From Brachionus koreanus (Eukaryota; Rotifera; Eurotatoria; Ploima; Brachionidae): a stretch of 64,000 nucleotides of DNA. The number at the start of each line of letters is the position of its first letter. Position 1 is the first letter of the stretch. Below the pieces are notes generated by a model. It was not told where the DNA came from. It made no database searches and saw only the letters and a program-made list of their open reading frames with translations. The stretch is taken from assembly GCA_016987375.1 (NCBI GenBank), contig PJRA01000272.1, positions 1,442,416-1,506,415 on the forward strand. Reading direction: 5' to 3'. A program made the position numbers and the translations under genes. Positions 53,506 through 64,000 of this stretch are shown one piece after another.

Positions 53506-54555
53506 TTTAAACAATTTGATTCAATTTGTAAATAAAAAAATTCAATTTTTTTTAATTAATTAACAAAAATAAATAAAATCTCGTTTATAAGTTAAAATTG
53601 TAGTCGTAATCATTAATTATAAAACTATAAGAGTTTCACTTCAAATTTTTGAATTATTTTATGAATCAAACAAAACTTGATGACTCAATTCCTTTTTCTT
53701 TTTTCAATGATCCTAACTTTATAATTTAGCGTGAAGATAGGTCAAGAGGGTGGAGGAGTTCTTATTTTTGTAGAAAATAAAGTAAATATAATTTCATTTA
53801 GTTATTTTAATGAAATTTAAGGTATTTCGCTTGAAATTCAAACTAAGACTGAAAATATTAGCTTTCTTGTCTGCTATAAACCAGCTAGTTTTAATAATTT
53901 GCCATTTTTAGACATATTAGAGCAATTATATTATAACTTAATACCATTAACAGGCTGTTAATTGTAGGAAATCTAAATATGGATCATATTAATGGTGATA
54001 CCAGGTCTTACTCAAAAATGTCTTACTAATGAACCTACCAGGATAAGAATCAAATTTAAATTAGAGGAGACCTAAGAATTGACCTAAGCTATTTATCAAT
54101 TAATCATTCTGATGAGTCTATTTCTATCCTTAAAATAAAATTATCCAATGGAACTCAAGTAAATTAAAATGTTCTGTTAAATAAAATATAATAAATTTTA
54201 TTCTGATCAACCCAATATCTTGATCTTTTTTGTTTGATTGTTATAAAAAGCTGGAACTTTAAATTTTTATTAAAAAGCGAAAATTAATTTATACACAAGC
54301 ACTTATTTTTTTTGTATTAAAGATTAAATTCTAGCTAATTCTTAAAAAAAATCCAGCTTTTAATTAATTTTTACTAAGATGTCTTATAGAAGAAAATATT
54401 TATGCCTAGATTTTAACGGAGAAATTCCACGTAATATACAGAATAGAATAATTGAAAACAAAATACATTGATCAAAATGAACGTGTCGCAATGATTGAAA
54501 ACACTACCAAAATTAATAATTTTGCTAGCGAAAATGATCTAACTAATAAATAGCA
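53506..54555. other. spacer with decayed LINE-endonuclease-like DNA
   Basis: After the ANAPC10 3' flank comes a plus-strand LINE-like relic (about 53735-54160; separate entry). Farther on, at 54380-54545, two short coding-like stretches occur in different frames (MSYRRKYLCLDFNGEIPRN and YIDQNERVAMIENTTKINNF), separated by a frame change. They may be more relic sequence or exons upstream of the small gene at 54556. Confidence 0.45.
53735..54160 (+). mobile_element. degenerate non-LTR retrotransposon endonuclease fragment
   Basis: The plus-strand translation with stops and frame changes reads GGGVLIFVENKVN, then SFLVCYKPASFNNLPFLDIL and LLVGNLNMDHINGDTRSYS. This is the order of an AP-endonuclease domain of LINE elements: GGVxIxV, YRPPS-like, then GDLN-like with D replaced by N. 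Stops and the changed catalytic-motif residue mark it as dead. No reverse transcriptase part follows. Confidence 0.65.
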
Positions 54556-54873
54556 ATGACTCAAATACTGGTATTTTCCGACAAATGGCTTCAGCACTGG
54601 TTGACCATGAAATTTGGGCAAAAACACGCAGCATGGGTTCCAGATAATTTCCCAATATTGTATGCATTCAAAGGTAATTTACATAAAAAAAAATTTTTTT
54701 TTAATTTTTATTTTTAAGAGTTTTTTCAATCAAAAAAGTCGTCATTTTCTGAGTCCGAATTCAAATTTGTCACAAGAAGCTTATTGAAGCAAAAATGCAA
54801 CTGGCAAAAATGGAATAAGCTCAAACACATTCTGAGCCATCAATCATCAACATGCCTTCAATCTTCTAAATAA
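54556..54873 (+). CDS. small two-exon gene, unknown (~90 aa)
   Basis: Exon 54556-54673 (ATG ACT CAA…TTC AAA G) ends at a GTAATT donor. Exon 54719-54873 follows a T-rich tract ending AAG. The phases match (118 + 155 = 273 nt). Codons have the composition of real genes in this window, with Trp, His and Cys well represented. Visible features: WLQHWLTMKFGQKHAAWVPD, LYAFKEFFQSK and CNWQKWNKLKHIL, giving a basic, Trp-rich helical protein without signal peptide or membrane segment. AATAAA signals follow the stop closely. TAG just before 54554 could also be an acceptor, so exons upstream are possible and this may be the C-terminal part of a larger protein. I do not recognise the family. Confidence 0.5.
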
Positions 54874-56301
54874 TTAATTAAACTTTTTTTTAATAAAATA
54901 AATAAAAATAACCTTTCTTTAATAATTTTATTTAAAATTAAATTTTTGAAAAAATTGCGAAAATTATATTCGTAATATTTTTGAATAAGAATTTACAATT
55001 TTTTTAAAAATTATGTCCATCTTTAACGAAAACTTGACGAAAAAAAAACGAAATTTTTTTATAAAAATTATGATTTTTTTGTAACTGTATTATTCATCAA
55101 AAGAACTATTATTCAAATTCATTTGTAGTAGGATGTCCGTTTGGTGATCATAAATTTTTACTTGTCATTTCCTGTGTCTACTCTTGAAAAGAATAATTAT
55201 ATTAATTCAAGCTGTTTTTCAAATAAAATTATTTTTCATCATTTTATTCTATTCAATTAAGATTTAATTCTATTTTAAATTCAATTCAATTTTTAATAAT
55301 TTAACTTAATTTGATTCGATTTTTTTTAACATTTAATAGAATATTAATAATTTAATATTTTTTTGAATTATAATTAAAAATTAAAAAAAAATTTTTTTTT
55401 ATTTTCTCTTTCGTTTGGTGCCCGTCAAATTATTTCTTACTTTAAAAATTTTTGTTATGATATTCAAATAAAATAATTTCTGAAACTATAAAATCCAGAA
55501 TTTTAAAATCTTTAAAGAAGTATTTTATTGCTATTTTTTATTTAATAAATTTTTGTTTAAGTATACTTTGAAATTGATGAGCAAACAAATTCATTATTTT
55601 GAAATTAGTCCATTTATTCAATTTTAAAAGTTTTAACAGTGTATGTTTTACATGCTTAATAAAAGACTTACTTTTAAAGCTTATTCAATATTTTTTTGAA
55701 AATAATTTACTTGTATAACTAAAGCCTTTGTATTGATTTTTTATTTTGATTTTATCAGTTTATCTGAAAAAAATATATCTAAATTGTTATGAATGAAAAA
55801 TTTAGATGAAATTAAATGCCTTACTTAAATATCGTGTAGTAATTTATTTTTATTAAAATCTAGGGTTTTTATAAGTTGTTGTTAAATTTTCTGGTTTTTA
55901 GATGACACGCATTATTTTAATGATTGCTTAGCAGCAAAAATTTTTAAAATAAAATTTTGATTGAAAAATTTCAAATTTAATTATTAGTTTAAGAAACTAT
56001 TTTGTTTTTAGAAATTTTTAAAGGAAATATCTTTAATTGGTCTAGTTTACCTTATGGGAAAATAAATTTAAATTTTTTTTTGTCAAATATTGCTCTCTCT
56101 CTCTCTTTTTTTTTATCATTTATTTTTTAACATATACTATATAAATGAATGCAGACAATTTTTTCTAGACTTACTAACAATCTTAAAATTAAAAATTCAG
56201 ATTGAAAATAAAAATGTTAAAAAAATTCCTTTTCTTTGTGTCTTCATCATCAAAAATTAGTCAATTTAACAAAACTTAAATTTTAGATTATTTTTAAAGA
56301 A
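54874..56301. other. intergenic 5' of TM9SF4
   Basis: Very AT-rich with long T runs and a short (CT)n stretch near 56093-56105. No gene, RNA or known repeat recognised. Confidence 0.6.
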
Positions 56302-59017
56302 ATGCGTATCGGACAATGGGGACTAAAATCGACTTTTAAGTCGATATTTTTTTTAATAGCAATTTTAAACAATGTTAAGTTTACATACTCATTTTATGTA
56401 CCCGGTGTTGCCCCACAAGATTTTCGAAAAGGCGACCCTGTTGAAGTTAAAGTAAGGTGACTTTTAATTCAGATATTTATAAAAAAACTCACATGTTTGT
56501 GAAATATAGGCGGTAAAAATGACTAGTACCAAAACTCAATTGCCATATGAGTATTACAATTTGCCAATACACTGCAGGCCACAATCCGGAATCGAATACA
56601 AATCAGAGAATTTGGGTGAAATTTTAAGAGGTGATCGCATTGTAAACACTGATTTTTCAGTCAACATGGATACAAATGAAAAATGTAAAATGCTATGTCA
56701 AGACATAGAGTTAAGTGAAGAGCAAACTAAACAAGTTATAAAGAGAATTGATCAAGCCTACCACGTTCATCTGTAAAAATTGAATTTATTTATTTATATT
56801 TAAAAATTAAAATTTTTGTTCATTTTTTAGTTTAGTGGATAATTTGCCATGTGCCACTAAATTTCAACTATTGGACAGCAAAGAGGAACAATATGAACAC
56901 GGCTATCAAATTGGCTATTTAAATAATGAAGAATACTTTATTAATAATCACATTCGTTTCATTCTTAAATATCATAATGAAAAATCTTCAGATTTATACC
57001 GTGTTGTCGGTTTTGAAATCGAAACACATAGCTTAAATCATTCAATGCAAAAGCCAAAAGAGAACAGACTATGTTCAATTGAAAGCGATTCGTCAGATAA
57101 TTCAGTCGTACCTCATAAGCTTGTTCCTGGCCAAAAAAACAAATTACACATGACTTATGAAATCAACTGGGTTGCTAGTGAAATTGCTTGGGCATCAAGA
57201 TGGGATTCTTATCTTAAAATGAGCGATGTGAAAATCCATTGGTTCTCAATTGTAAATTCACTAGTAGTCGTATTTTTTCTTGCCGGTATTTTGAGTATGA
57301 TTTTGATTAGATCGTTACGTAGGGACATTGCCAAATATAATAGAGAAGATGAGCCTGTAAGTATCAATTAAATTTTATATTAGAAAATTTAAAAAGTTTA
57401 CTAAAATATTTAAATTAAAAGATAAGTATTTTTAAAGGAATTATTAATTTAATTTTATAAATTTGTTTTTTATTTCGAAGAAATTTTTTGTTTTATTTTA
57501 TTGTGAATTTTCTAAATTAAAAAGTTTTTTTATTATGTGATCTATTTTTCCATTGATTAGGTATATTATATTTTATTTATTTATTCACATTAATGAACAT
57601 CTTGTAGGCGACGTAAAAAGAAATTAAAGTAAAATAAAAAAAATAATATAATAAAAAAGTAGAAAAATAAATAAATAATTTTGTAAATAAAAAATAAATT
57701 AAAAAAAAAATGATTAACTTATCACGTTTCTAATTTTTTATAAAAAATTATTTATTTTATTTAGGAAGAGGCTATTGAAGAAACTGGATGGAAATTAGTT
57801 CACGGGGACGTTTTCCGACCACCTAGACATACCGAACTATTGGTTGTTTTGGTCGGATCTGGTATTCAACTATTCACAATGTCTTTTATAATTATAGGTA
57901 CATATTTTTTGTTTAAAAAAAAAATTTTAAACTAAAACATTAAAACTTAAGTTTTCGCGATGCTTGGCATGCTTTCGCCATCGTACAGAGGTGCCTTGGT
58001 AACTAGTTCTTTGTTTCTATATGTATTCATGGGGTAAAAAATATATTTTTCCAGCTTCTCTAATTAATCAATTAATTAATATTCATAGACTGATTGCTGG
58101 ATATTATGGAGGTCGATTGTACAAGACATTACGAGGATTACATTGGAAAAAATCGGCTCTTATGACAGCTACATTTTATCCTTTTGTTTTGTTTGCTATA
58201 AGTTTTATACTTAATTTTTTCATTTGGGGAAAAAAATCTTCTGGTGCAGTTCCATTTACAACTATGCTTGCCCTACTAACTATGATATTTGGCATTTCAC
58301 TACCCTTAGTATTTTTTGGATATTATTTTGGATACAGAAAACAAGTAAATAGCAAGTATGAAATAAAGAAATTTAATGCTTTTTCTTTCACTATTAAAGC
58401 CATATTCTCAGCCAGTTCGAACAAATCAAATCCCTCGCCAAGTTCCAGATCAAGTTTGGTACATGAGTCCAATGGTTAGCACATTAATGGCTGGTATTTT
58501 ACCATTTGGTGCTTGTTTCATTGAATTATTTTTCATTTTTTCTGTATGTTGAATTTTATAATTTATTAATGATAAATTTTTTAATTTTTTTCCTATTATT
58601 AAAGGCTATTTGGGACAATCAATATTACTATTTGTTTGGATTCTTATTTTTAGTATTTTTAATAGTGGTTATTTCGTGCTGCGAAATAGCAATTGTAATG
58701 ACTTATTTCCAATTGTGCGCTGAGGATTATCATTGGTGGTGGCGCTCGTTCATAGCATCTGGTGGATGTGCTCTATATGTATTTTTCTATTCAATATTTT
58801 ATTATGTTACTGAGGTAAACTTTATTTTAAATTTAAAGATATTTTGAAAATATTATTTTTCATTTAGCTTGACATCACGGAGTTTGTTCCTACTATTTTA
58901 TATTTCGGTTATTCATTCTTAATTTCATTCACAATTTGGATTATAACTGGAACAATAGGATTTTTTTCCTCATACTTTTTTGTTTCGAAGATTTATGCAG
59001 CTGTCAAAATTGATTAA
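56302..59017 (+). CDS. TM9SF4: transmembrane 9 superfamily member 4 (9 exons, ~637 aa)
   Basis: Exons 56302-56451, 56510-56772, 56831-57356, 57765-57897, 57952-58033, 58089-58344, 58400-58543, 58605-58814 and 58868-59017 sum to 1914 nt in frame. TM9SF4 is a nine-pass Golgi/endosomal protein linked to membrane-protein sorting, adhesion and phagocytosis. An N-terminal signal peptide precedes [24 protein letters not shown]. The luminal domain has LPYEYYNLP and [13 protein letters not shown]. The membrane part includes [56 protein letters not shown] and [16 protein letters not shown]. The C-terminus ends KIYAAVKID, retaining the KxD/E-type Golgi-retention motif of the family. Length matches the vertebrate protein (642 aa). 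Intron 3 is ~408 bp; the others are about 54-60 nt. Confidence 0.96.
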
Positions 59018-59860
59018 ATTTGGTTATGATTATTTTAATGATCAGCTATGAATCTTAAAAATATTATTATGTTTTGCTTGGTAAATTTTAAGGAATTCCT
59101 CTCAGAATGCTGAAGAATATTGGAATTTAAATTCAAAATAAAAATTTTTCATACATTTTAAAATGTTTTTTAAATATTTATATTATTTGAGTAGATTCGT
59201 ATTAAAAAATATCGATTAAAAATAAAAAATTATATCAAAAAAAGTTAATTTTATTTTTTAACTAGGACAGAAAATCGCTAATTTTAGGAAAACTACTTAA
59301 AGTTTAGAAGCAGGAAAATGTAACACCGTTACAAAAATGAAATTGAGAAAGCTTAACGAAGAGCAACAAAGTTGATTCCAAAAATGCTTAATTTGTATTA
59401 TCAACAACTTTTGTTTTGTTTTTGTTCACAGAATTCTTAGTCTAATTTTTTTTTCCAAACAAAAATATGCTTCGAAGCGATTTTTTTAGTTAAAGAGCAC
59501 ACAGCTATCTATTACATATTAGTCTAATATAACCGATTAAGTATCTTTAACTTTCCTAAGCTTATTGATTCCAACGAGTTTTGAAAAAACATTTAAAATT
59601 TCAAATTTTTACATTTCATTTTTAGTTTTAAAGGGTTTGTTCATGTTAAACTTTTAAATATTATAACATAGTTAGCGCTTCATGAAAATATGATTATTAA
59701 TAAATTAAGAAAGAGTTTTTATTTTATTTAATATTCGTGCTCAAATAATCAAAAAAGGTAAAAATAGTTTAAGCATTGCGGGCTTAACAAAATGTAGCTT
59801 ACATTAAAAATAAAACTAGAATGACTTTATACCTACTTAGTGTAAATTATTAAAAACTAA
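59018..59860. other. intergenic, no gene seen
   Basis: AT-rich spacer after TM9SF4, ending at the simple-repeat tail of the inverted LINE at 59861. Confidence 0.6.
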
Positions 59861-62247
59861 TAAATAAATAAATATAAAATATAGTTTTGGAGATTTACCT
59901 CCACAGGCTTATCCGAGCGGTAAGAACCCTCTTTTCAGCCTGCATGTTTAACGCATTGAATAAATTAAAAAAAAAAACGATTGTATAAAATAAATAAGTT
60001 AATTATCGATTTAATTCTCTAATAAAAAAGTTTGGTATATTTTGTTTATTACAGTATTTACAGAAAAGACGGTTCATTCTTTCCTTGATTAGTAGGATAT
60101 TTAAGCTTTGGTGAATATGCGCGATTGAGGTCTTTAATGGGAAAGATTTTACGTGCCTGAGTATTTTATTTTGTAGTTTTTGTAAGTTTTTTTTGAAGCT
60201 GGGAGACGATACTTGATATATAGCCAAGCTGTTATCGAATATAGATCTGATCATTGATTTAAATATTATAAGTCTTAAGTAAGTGCTGTTTTTAAGCTTT
60301 AATCGTTTGATTTTGTTGATAGTGGAGATCCTGATTGCTATTTTTTTCGTGATATGTCTGAGGTGGGGGGTGTAGTTTAGTTTTGGGTCTAGTTTGATAC
60401 CTATAAATACTGGGAACGGGTCAATTGGGATAAGTTGTTCTTTAATTTTGTCTTCAAGACCATAGTTTTTTTCATAGTTTTTTCTGTACCCGGCTGTGGT
60501 TAACGTAGTCTGCGTGGTTTTATTTTTATTTATTGTGAGTCCTTTATTCTCGCAGAAGCTGATAATATTATTTATAGCTTGTTGTAGCTTTTCTTGGATC
60601 TCTTTTTTATTTGAACCTGAGGTCCAAATAACTAGATCGTCAGAATAGATGGCGTGGTGGACTGGTTCTAGAATGACTTTGGATATTTCACTGAAGTAAA
60701 TTATAAACAGGATGGGTGAGAGGCAGCTACCTTGGGTTACCCCGCATTCGATTTTTTTCGACGACGAAAGACAATTATTCACTCGCACTTTAAATTCTCG
60801 ATTTTCAACAAAACTTTGAATCCATTTTTTAAAGTTTAGGCCGATGTTTAGAGCGTTAATCGAGTTTAAAATACCGTTGTGTGGTGTTTTATCGAAGGCT
60901 TTTTCAAGGTCAAAGAACACTGCTCCTGTCATGCGCTTTTTTTTAAAATTCGTTATAATTGAATGGTTGAGTTTAAGTATTTAATCCTGGGTTTTTCTAT
61001 TTTTCCTGAAACCGGCTTTGGTTTTTGGCAAGATGTTCTCTTTTTCGATCCAGTTCTTCAGTTTTTGATTGATAATTTTTTCAAGCCATTTACTTGAGCA
61101 GTCGATTAAGATATCGAACGATATAAAGAGAGTTCGTTTTTAGGTTTATCTTTTTTAGGTATTATAACAATCGAGGAAGATTTCCAATTTGCTGGAATAT
61201 AGCCTAGGCTTAACGATGAGTTGAATATATTTAACACTCTATTCAGGTAATTTTTCGGAAGACGTTGGAGTATTTTGTAGTTAATTGCGTCTTGACCAGG
61301 AGCAGTCTTGCTATTTAGCTTGGATAATGCGTCTATGAGTTCCGGCTTGCTGATGGTATTTTTGTCCAAGTAGATCATTGAGTCGTTCGTTTGAGGTGTG
61401 TTGATACAAGGTGTCGTGTTTGAGATGTGATTATGGTTATTAGTAAAAATTTTAGATAAGTTATCGGCGAACATATTTGCAATTTGAAGATCATCATTTA
61501 TATCTTGGTCGTTTATTCAAATAGTAATTTTTGAGTAAGTAGAACTGGAATCATTTTCTAGATCCTTGATCAGTTTCCAGTCTTTGGCGTTTAATTGATT
61601 GAAAGAGTTTAAACTTTTAAATTTCTCAGATAAGTGATGCTCTTTGAATTTAAATATTATACGTCTAACGTTACGTTCAATAAAGTTTCCTAATTTTTTG
61701 TGAGTAGGAGAATTGGTCTTTAGGTATAGACGTCTAGTTTTTTTATTTTGTTTAATCAGCTCTAGGATATATTCTGGGACTTTGACATATGTGCTTGTCT
61801 GAGCTCATTTTAAATTCAAATTTTGACTGCTCTAAAGCTTGATTAATGTCTAATATAAGGCAATTAACTTCTTCGTCTATTTGTTGCTCATTTGTGATCA
61901 GTGGAAATTTGAGAGATTGATTGTCTAAGATTTTATCGAATTTGTTCCATTTACTAGATTTAAATACTTTTGTTCTTATAACTGGAAGAGTTGATAAATG
62001 AGTAACTGTAGGCAAATGATCACTGATAGATGAGTCAATAACTTCATGTTTGTCGAAATAATTGTAAATAGATGCCGAACATAGACTGAGGTCAAGCGTA
62101 CTTTTACCCAATGGGTAAGTAGCTCTGTTGCAATTTAGGATTTTTAAGTTGTGATCGTCTAAAAATTTAGATAATATTCTGCCTTTTTTGTTCTCAGCGT
62201 AACAATTCCATCTTTTATGGTTAGCATTTAGGTCGCCGATTAAAAAC
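59861..62247 (-). mobile_element. 5'-truncated, broken non-LTR retrotransposon (endonuclease + reverse transcriptase)
   Basis: Read on the minus strand it starts abruptly inside the endonuclease at FLIGDLNANHKRWNC (about 62247) and continues through SSISDHLPTVTHL (the SDH motif). The RT fingers follow (61106-61474: KTAPGQDAINYKIL, NWKSSSIVIIPKKD), then the palm and thumb (60003-60932: VFFDLEKAFD, GVTQGSCLSPILF, AIYSDDLVIW with the catalytic DD, LTINKNKT). Frame breaks or stops lie near 61105-60932, 61500 and 61790, so it is not autonomous. A ~140-nt 3' UTR with a GC-rich stretch ends in a (TAAA)n tail at 59861-59876, consistent with target-primed integration. The domain pattern suggests a Jockey/I/L2-like clade; the clade is inference. 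Confidence 0.9.
59890..59951 (-). other. GC-rich element in the LINE 3' UTR
   Basis: ggagatttacctcc at 59890-59903 can fold as a 4-bp hairpin and is followed by a GC-rich stretch (acaggcttatccgagcgg). It lies between the RT stop and the (TAAA)n tail, where non-LTR elements often keep a structured RT-recognition sequence. Role is inference. Confidence 0.4.
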
Positions 62248-62871
62248 TAAATATTTTTAGTGAAATCATAAACAAAGCATCAATTACACATGCATTATTT
62301 AGATTCGAGTTTAGTCTCAACACATATCTATAATCATAATTAGTTTTTTTATAAAAAACTCAGTTTAAGTATTTTTTTTTCATCTGATTTGATCAGTTTC
62401 TTTTTATTGTGACTGACTAACGCGTATACGCAGATATGGTTGCAACCAAGCAGTTATATCTGACATCTCAATATTTATTTTTTATTCACATGCGTTAGTC
62501 AATCAAAACTTTCATTGAATTTAAAATCTGATTCGAATTACATTTTATTAAACTTTTTCTATTTTTACTGAACAAACAATTTTATTTTCTTCAGTCTAAG
62601 TTTTAATATTCTAATTTTGGAACGGTCGTTTTCATATTTTTAAAATAAATATCATAACAAATAAAACCTCTTATTTGTAAACTGATTTGTGAGCGTAAAG
62701 CACCAAATTTTGAAATTCTATTATCAAAACTATGAAAAAAGTGATGAAATATTAATCGCAATAAAAATCAAAAATATTATTCTTTAAAATAAAAGCTAAA
62801 TAACGTTAGTCTTGCAATCAATCAGTTTATGATATTAGAAATCAAAACTTTAAATTTATGATCTAATAAAA
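62248..62871. other. intergenic, no gene seen
   Basis: AT-rich spacer between the LINE truncation point and the small membrane ORF. No target-site duplication could be identified by eye. Confidence 0.5.
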
Positions 62872-63228
62872 ATGTCTTGGTTTGATCAAATTATTGAATT
62901 TTTAATAGATGTCTCACAATCAATTAAAACCCGAATAGCGAATTCAATAGCTTTAATTATTGAGACTTTTACAACACTTTTGGTCAGCTTTATTCTTTTG
63001 ATTCGAAGTTTAGTTGATGTTATGGCAGATGAAGTCCCATTGCTTGCTAATAAAGTAAAAGTTTTTATAACAGTTCTAAAGAACCTTCTTTTTACCAGTC
63101 TGGCATGCTCATTACTTATAATCAATTTTTGTATTTCGGATTTTTGTTTGAATCCAATCAGTTTAAGCATAATTGGTTTAGTTATTGGACTTGCTCAAAG
63201 TTTTATTTTTAATGGAAAAACAACTTAA
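62872..63228 (+). CDS. small membrane protein, unknown (118 aa)
   Basis: Complete ORF beginning MSWFDQIIEFLIDVSQSI, in which the Asp, Glu, Lys and Arg residues fall between hydrophobic stretches. Predicted membrane helices: about 23-45 (IANSIALIIETFTTLLVSFI), 62-88 (VFITVLKNLLFTSLACSLLI) and 93-113. An overlapping minus-strand frame at 62886-63170 looks like a shadow. Codon use is balanced and local GC is higher than the flanks. No homologous family is recognised, and the ORF may be one exon of a larger gene. Confidence 0.45.
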   Translation: MSWFDQIIEFLIDVSQSIKTRIANSIALIIETFTTLLVSFILLIRSLVDVMADEVPLLANKVKVFITVLKNLLFTSLACSLLIINFCISDFCLNPISLSIIGLVIGLAQSFIFNGKTT

Positions 63229-63477
63229 TTTTTAAATGTTTTCTTGGTCCGTTTGTTGCTGTTTTAACACCACACATATTCTTGCCGTTTTACAGGCTAT
63301 TACTCATTTCAATTACTGATTTTATTTTTCGTTATTTAAGTTAATAAAGGATTTTACTTATGATATTATTTTAGTACCAAAAATTTAATTTTTTTTACAA
63401 ATAATTTATTTGTTATATGATTTAATTTAATTAAAAACAAGATTTTTGTAATTTTATTAAATTTAATAAAATATGTT
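63229..63477. other. short intergenic spacer
   Basis: AT-rich 3' flanks of two convergent ORFs. Nothing else seen. Confidence 0.5.
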
Positions 63478-63791
63478 TTAAAGTAGATTTATTTTCAATC
63501 GAAATAAATTCAAATCAAATGAATATTCATCTAAATTATAAAGTTGCACTAAATAGGGATTTTCTGCTTTTTTTTCAAAAAAAATCTTCTTTTGCAAAAC
63601 TGGTGATATAAATCTTTTTATCACCAAAAATTCTGAAATTGATTTAAAATAATCAGGCAATTTTTTATTTCCCTTTCTAACAAAATCAACTTGATCATCA
63701 ACATCATTATCATCCAATATTTAGTCGTCATAGTTATTAAAGAAAATACTTTCGTTACTGGACTTTTTTGGAAATTTATTGCTAAACTAAT
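63478..63791 (-). pseudogene. C-terminal exon(s) of an unknown gene from the right, with an in-frame stop
   Basis: Minus-strand frame 63717-63478 reads DDNDVDDQVDFVRKGNKKLP…SEFLVIKRFISPV and ends KINLL. Immediately upstream, in the same frame but across a TAA (63721-63723), the sequence continues to look coding: NKFPKKSSNESIFFNNYDD. A possible acceptor TTTAG lies just before it, near 63790. Either the real protein stops at NYDD and the rest is a shadow, or the TAA is a mutation or sequencing error in the final exon of a gene starting beyond the window. Family not recognised. Confidence 0.35.
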
Positions 63792-64000
63792 TTTTAATTA
63801 AACATTTATACTTGTTTATACTTGAATAAATTTTAAACTTCAAATACAATTTTTCTATATTAATATTTTTGAAATGATTAATTAAAGGTTAGTGTTATTA
63901 ATTTAAATGAGTTTTTAATAAAATAATAAAACGTCTTTTTTATCCTATTTCAAGATTTTGCTTTTAAGTATCAATTTTTTGAAGAAAAATTTATTTATAA
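63792..64000. other. window end, AT-rich, nothing recognised
   Basis: If 63478-63791 is a terminal exon, this is intron or further upstream gene sequence. Confidence 0.4.

Noticed and set aside
59895..59940. Possible tRNA-like gene (cttatccgagcgg)
   Set aside because: No T-arm consensus and no acceptor stem; it lies in the LINE 3' UTR.

Overview
The window is nuclear DNA of a small, very AT-rich, ciliated animal. Gene bodies are cut by many tiny introns (mostly 45-60 nt, GT..AG). They encode typical metazoan proteins (USP7, TM9SF4, ZnT7, BBS4, epsilon-tubulin, ANAPC10, transmembrane adenylyl cyclase). The tRNA-Leu(CAA) genes carry a eukaryotic intron. Base composition, intron size and non-LTR retrotransposon fragments suggest a monogonont rotifer such as Brachionus; that assignment is inference, because no marker locus is present.

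Layout. 1-16 kb, all minus strand: the 5' end of an unknown gene leaving the left edge, a six-exon ankyrin-repeat protein ending in a CaaX-like box (2946-6800), and a 15-exon Rho GEF with DH-BAR-SH3-SH3 architecture (9766-15962). 16-25.4 kb: a gene desert with one LINE 3' fragment. 25.4-29.1 kb: an intronless adenylyl cyclase most like type 9. 31.2-34.7 kb: SLC30A7 (+) tail to tail with an intronless TUBE1 (-). 35.2-45.7 kb: a nested inverted duplication. Two nearly identical carbonyl-reductase genes face each other across an LRR gene, four identical tRNA-Leu(CAA) genes plus a broken fifth, BBS4, a LINE fragment and a 210-N assembly gap. 47.1-53.5 kb: USP7 followed by ANAPC10 on the same strand. 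53.7-54.9 kb: a decayed endonuclease-like segment and a small two-exon gene absent from long-ORF views. 56.3-59.0 kb: TM9SF4 in nine exons. 59.9-62.2 kb: a 5'-truncated, broken non-LTR retrotransposon on the minus strand. 62.8-64 kb: a small membrane-protein ORF and the end of a gene entering from the right.

The exon models were assembled by hand from splice sites, reading-frame phase and recalled family sequence. The summed exon lengths are in frame for the ankyrin, GEF, ZnT7, CBR, LRR, USP7 and TM9SF4 models. BBS4 is out by exactly one base, at a homopolymer. The genes form no operon. Functionally they are housekeeping and cilium genes: BBSome, epsilon-tubulin, the ubiquitin system, zinc and cAMP handling.

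No clearly new molecular system was found. The most unusual structure is the 35-46 kb inverted duplication and its tRNA repeats.
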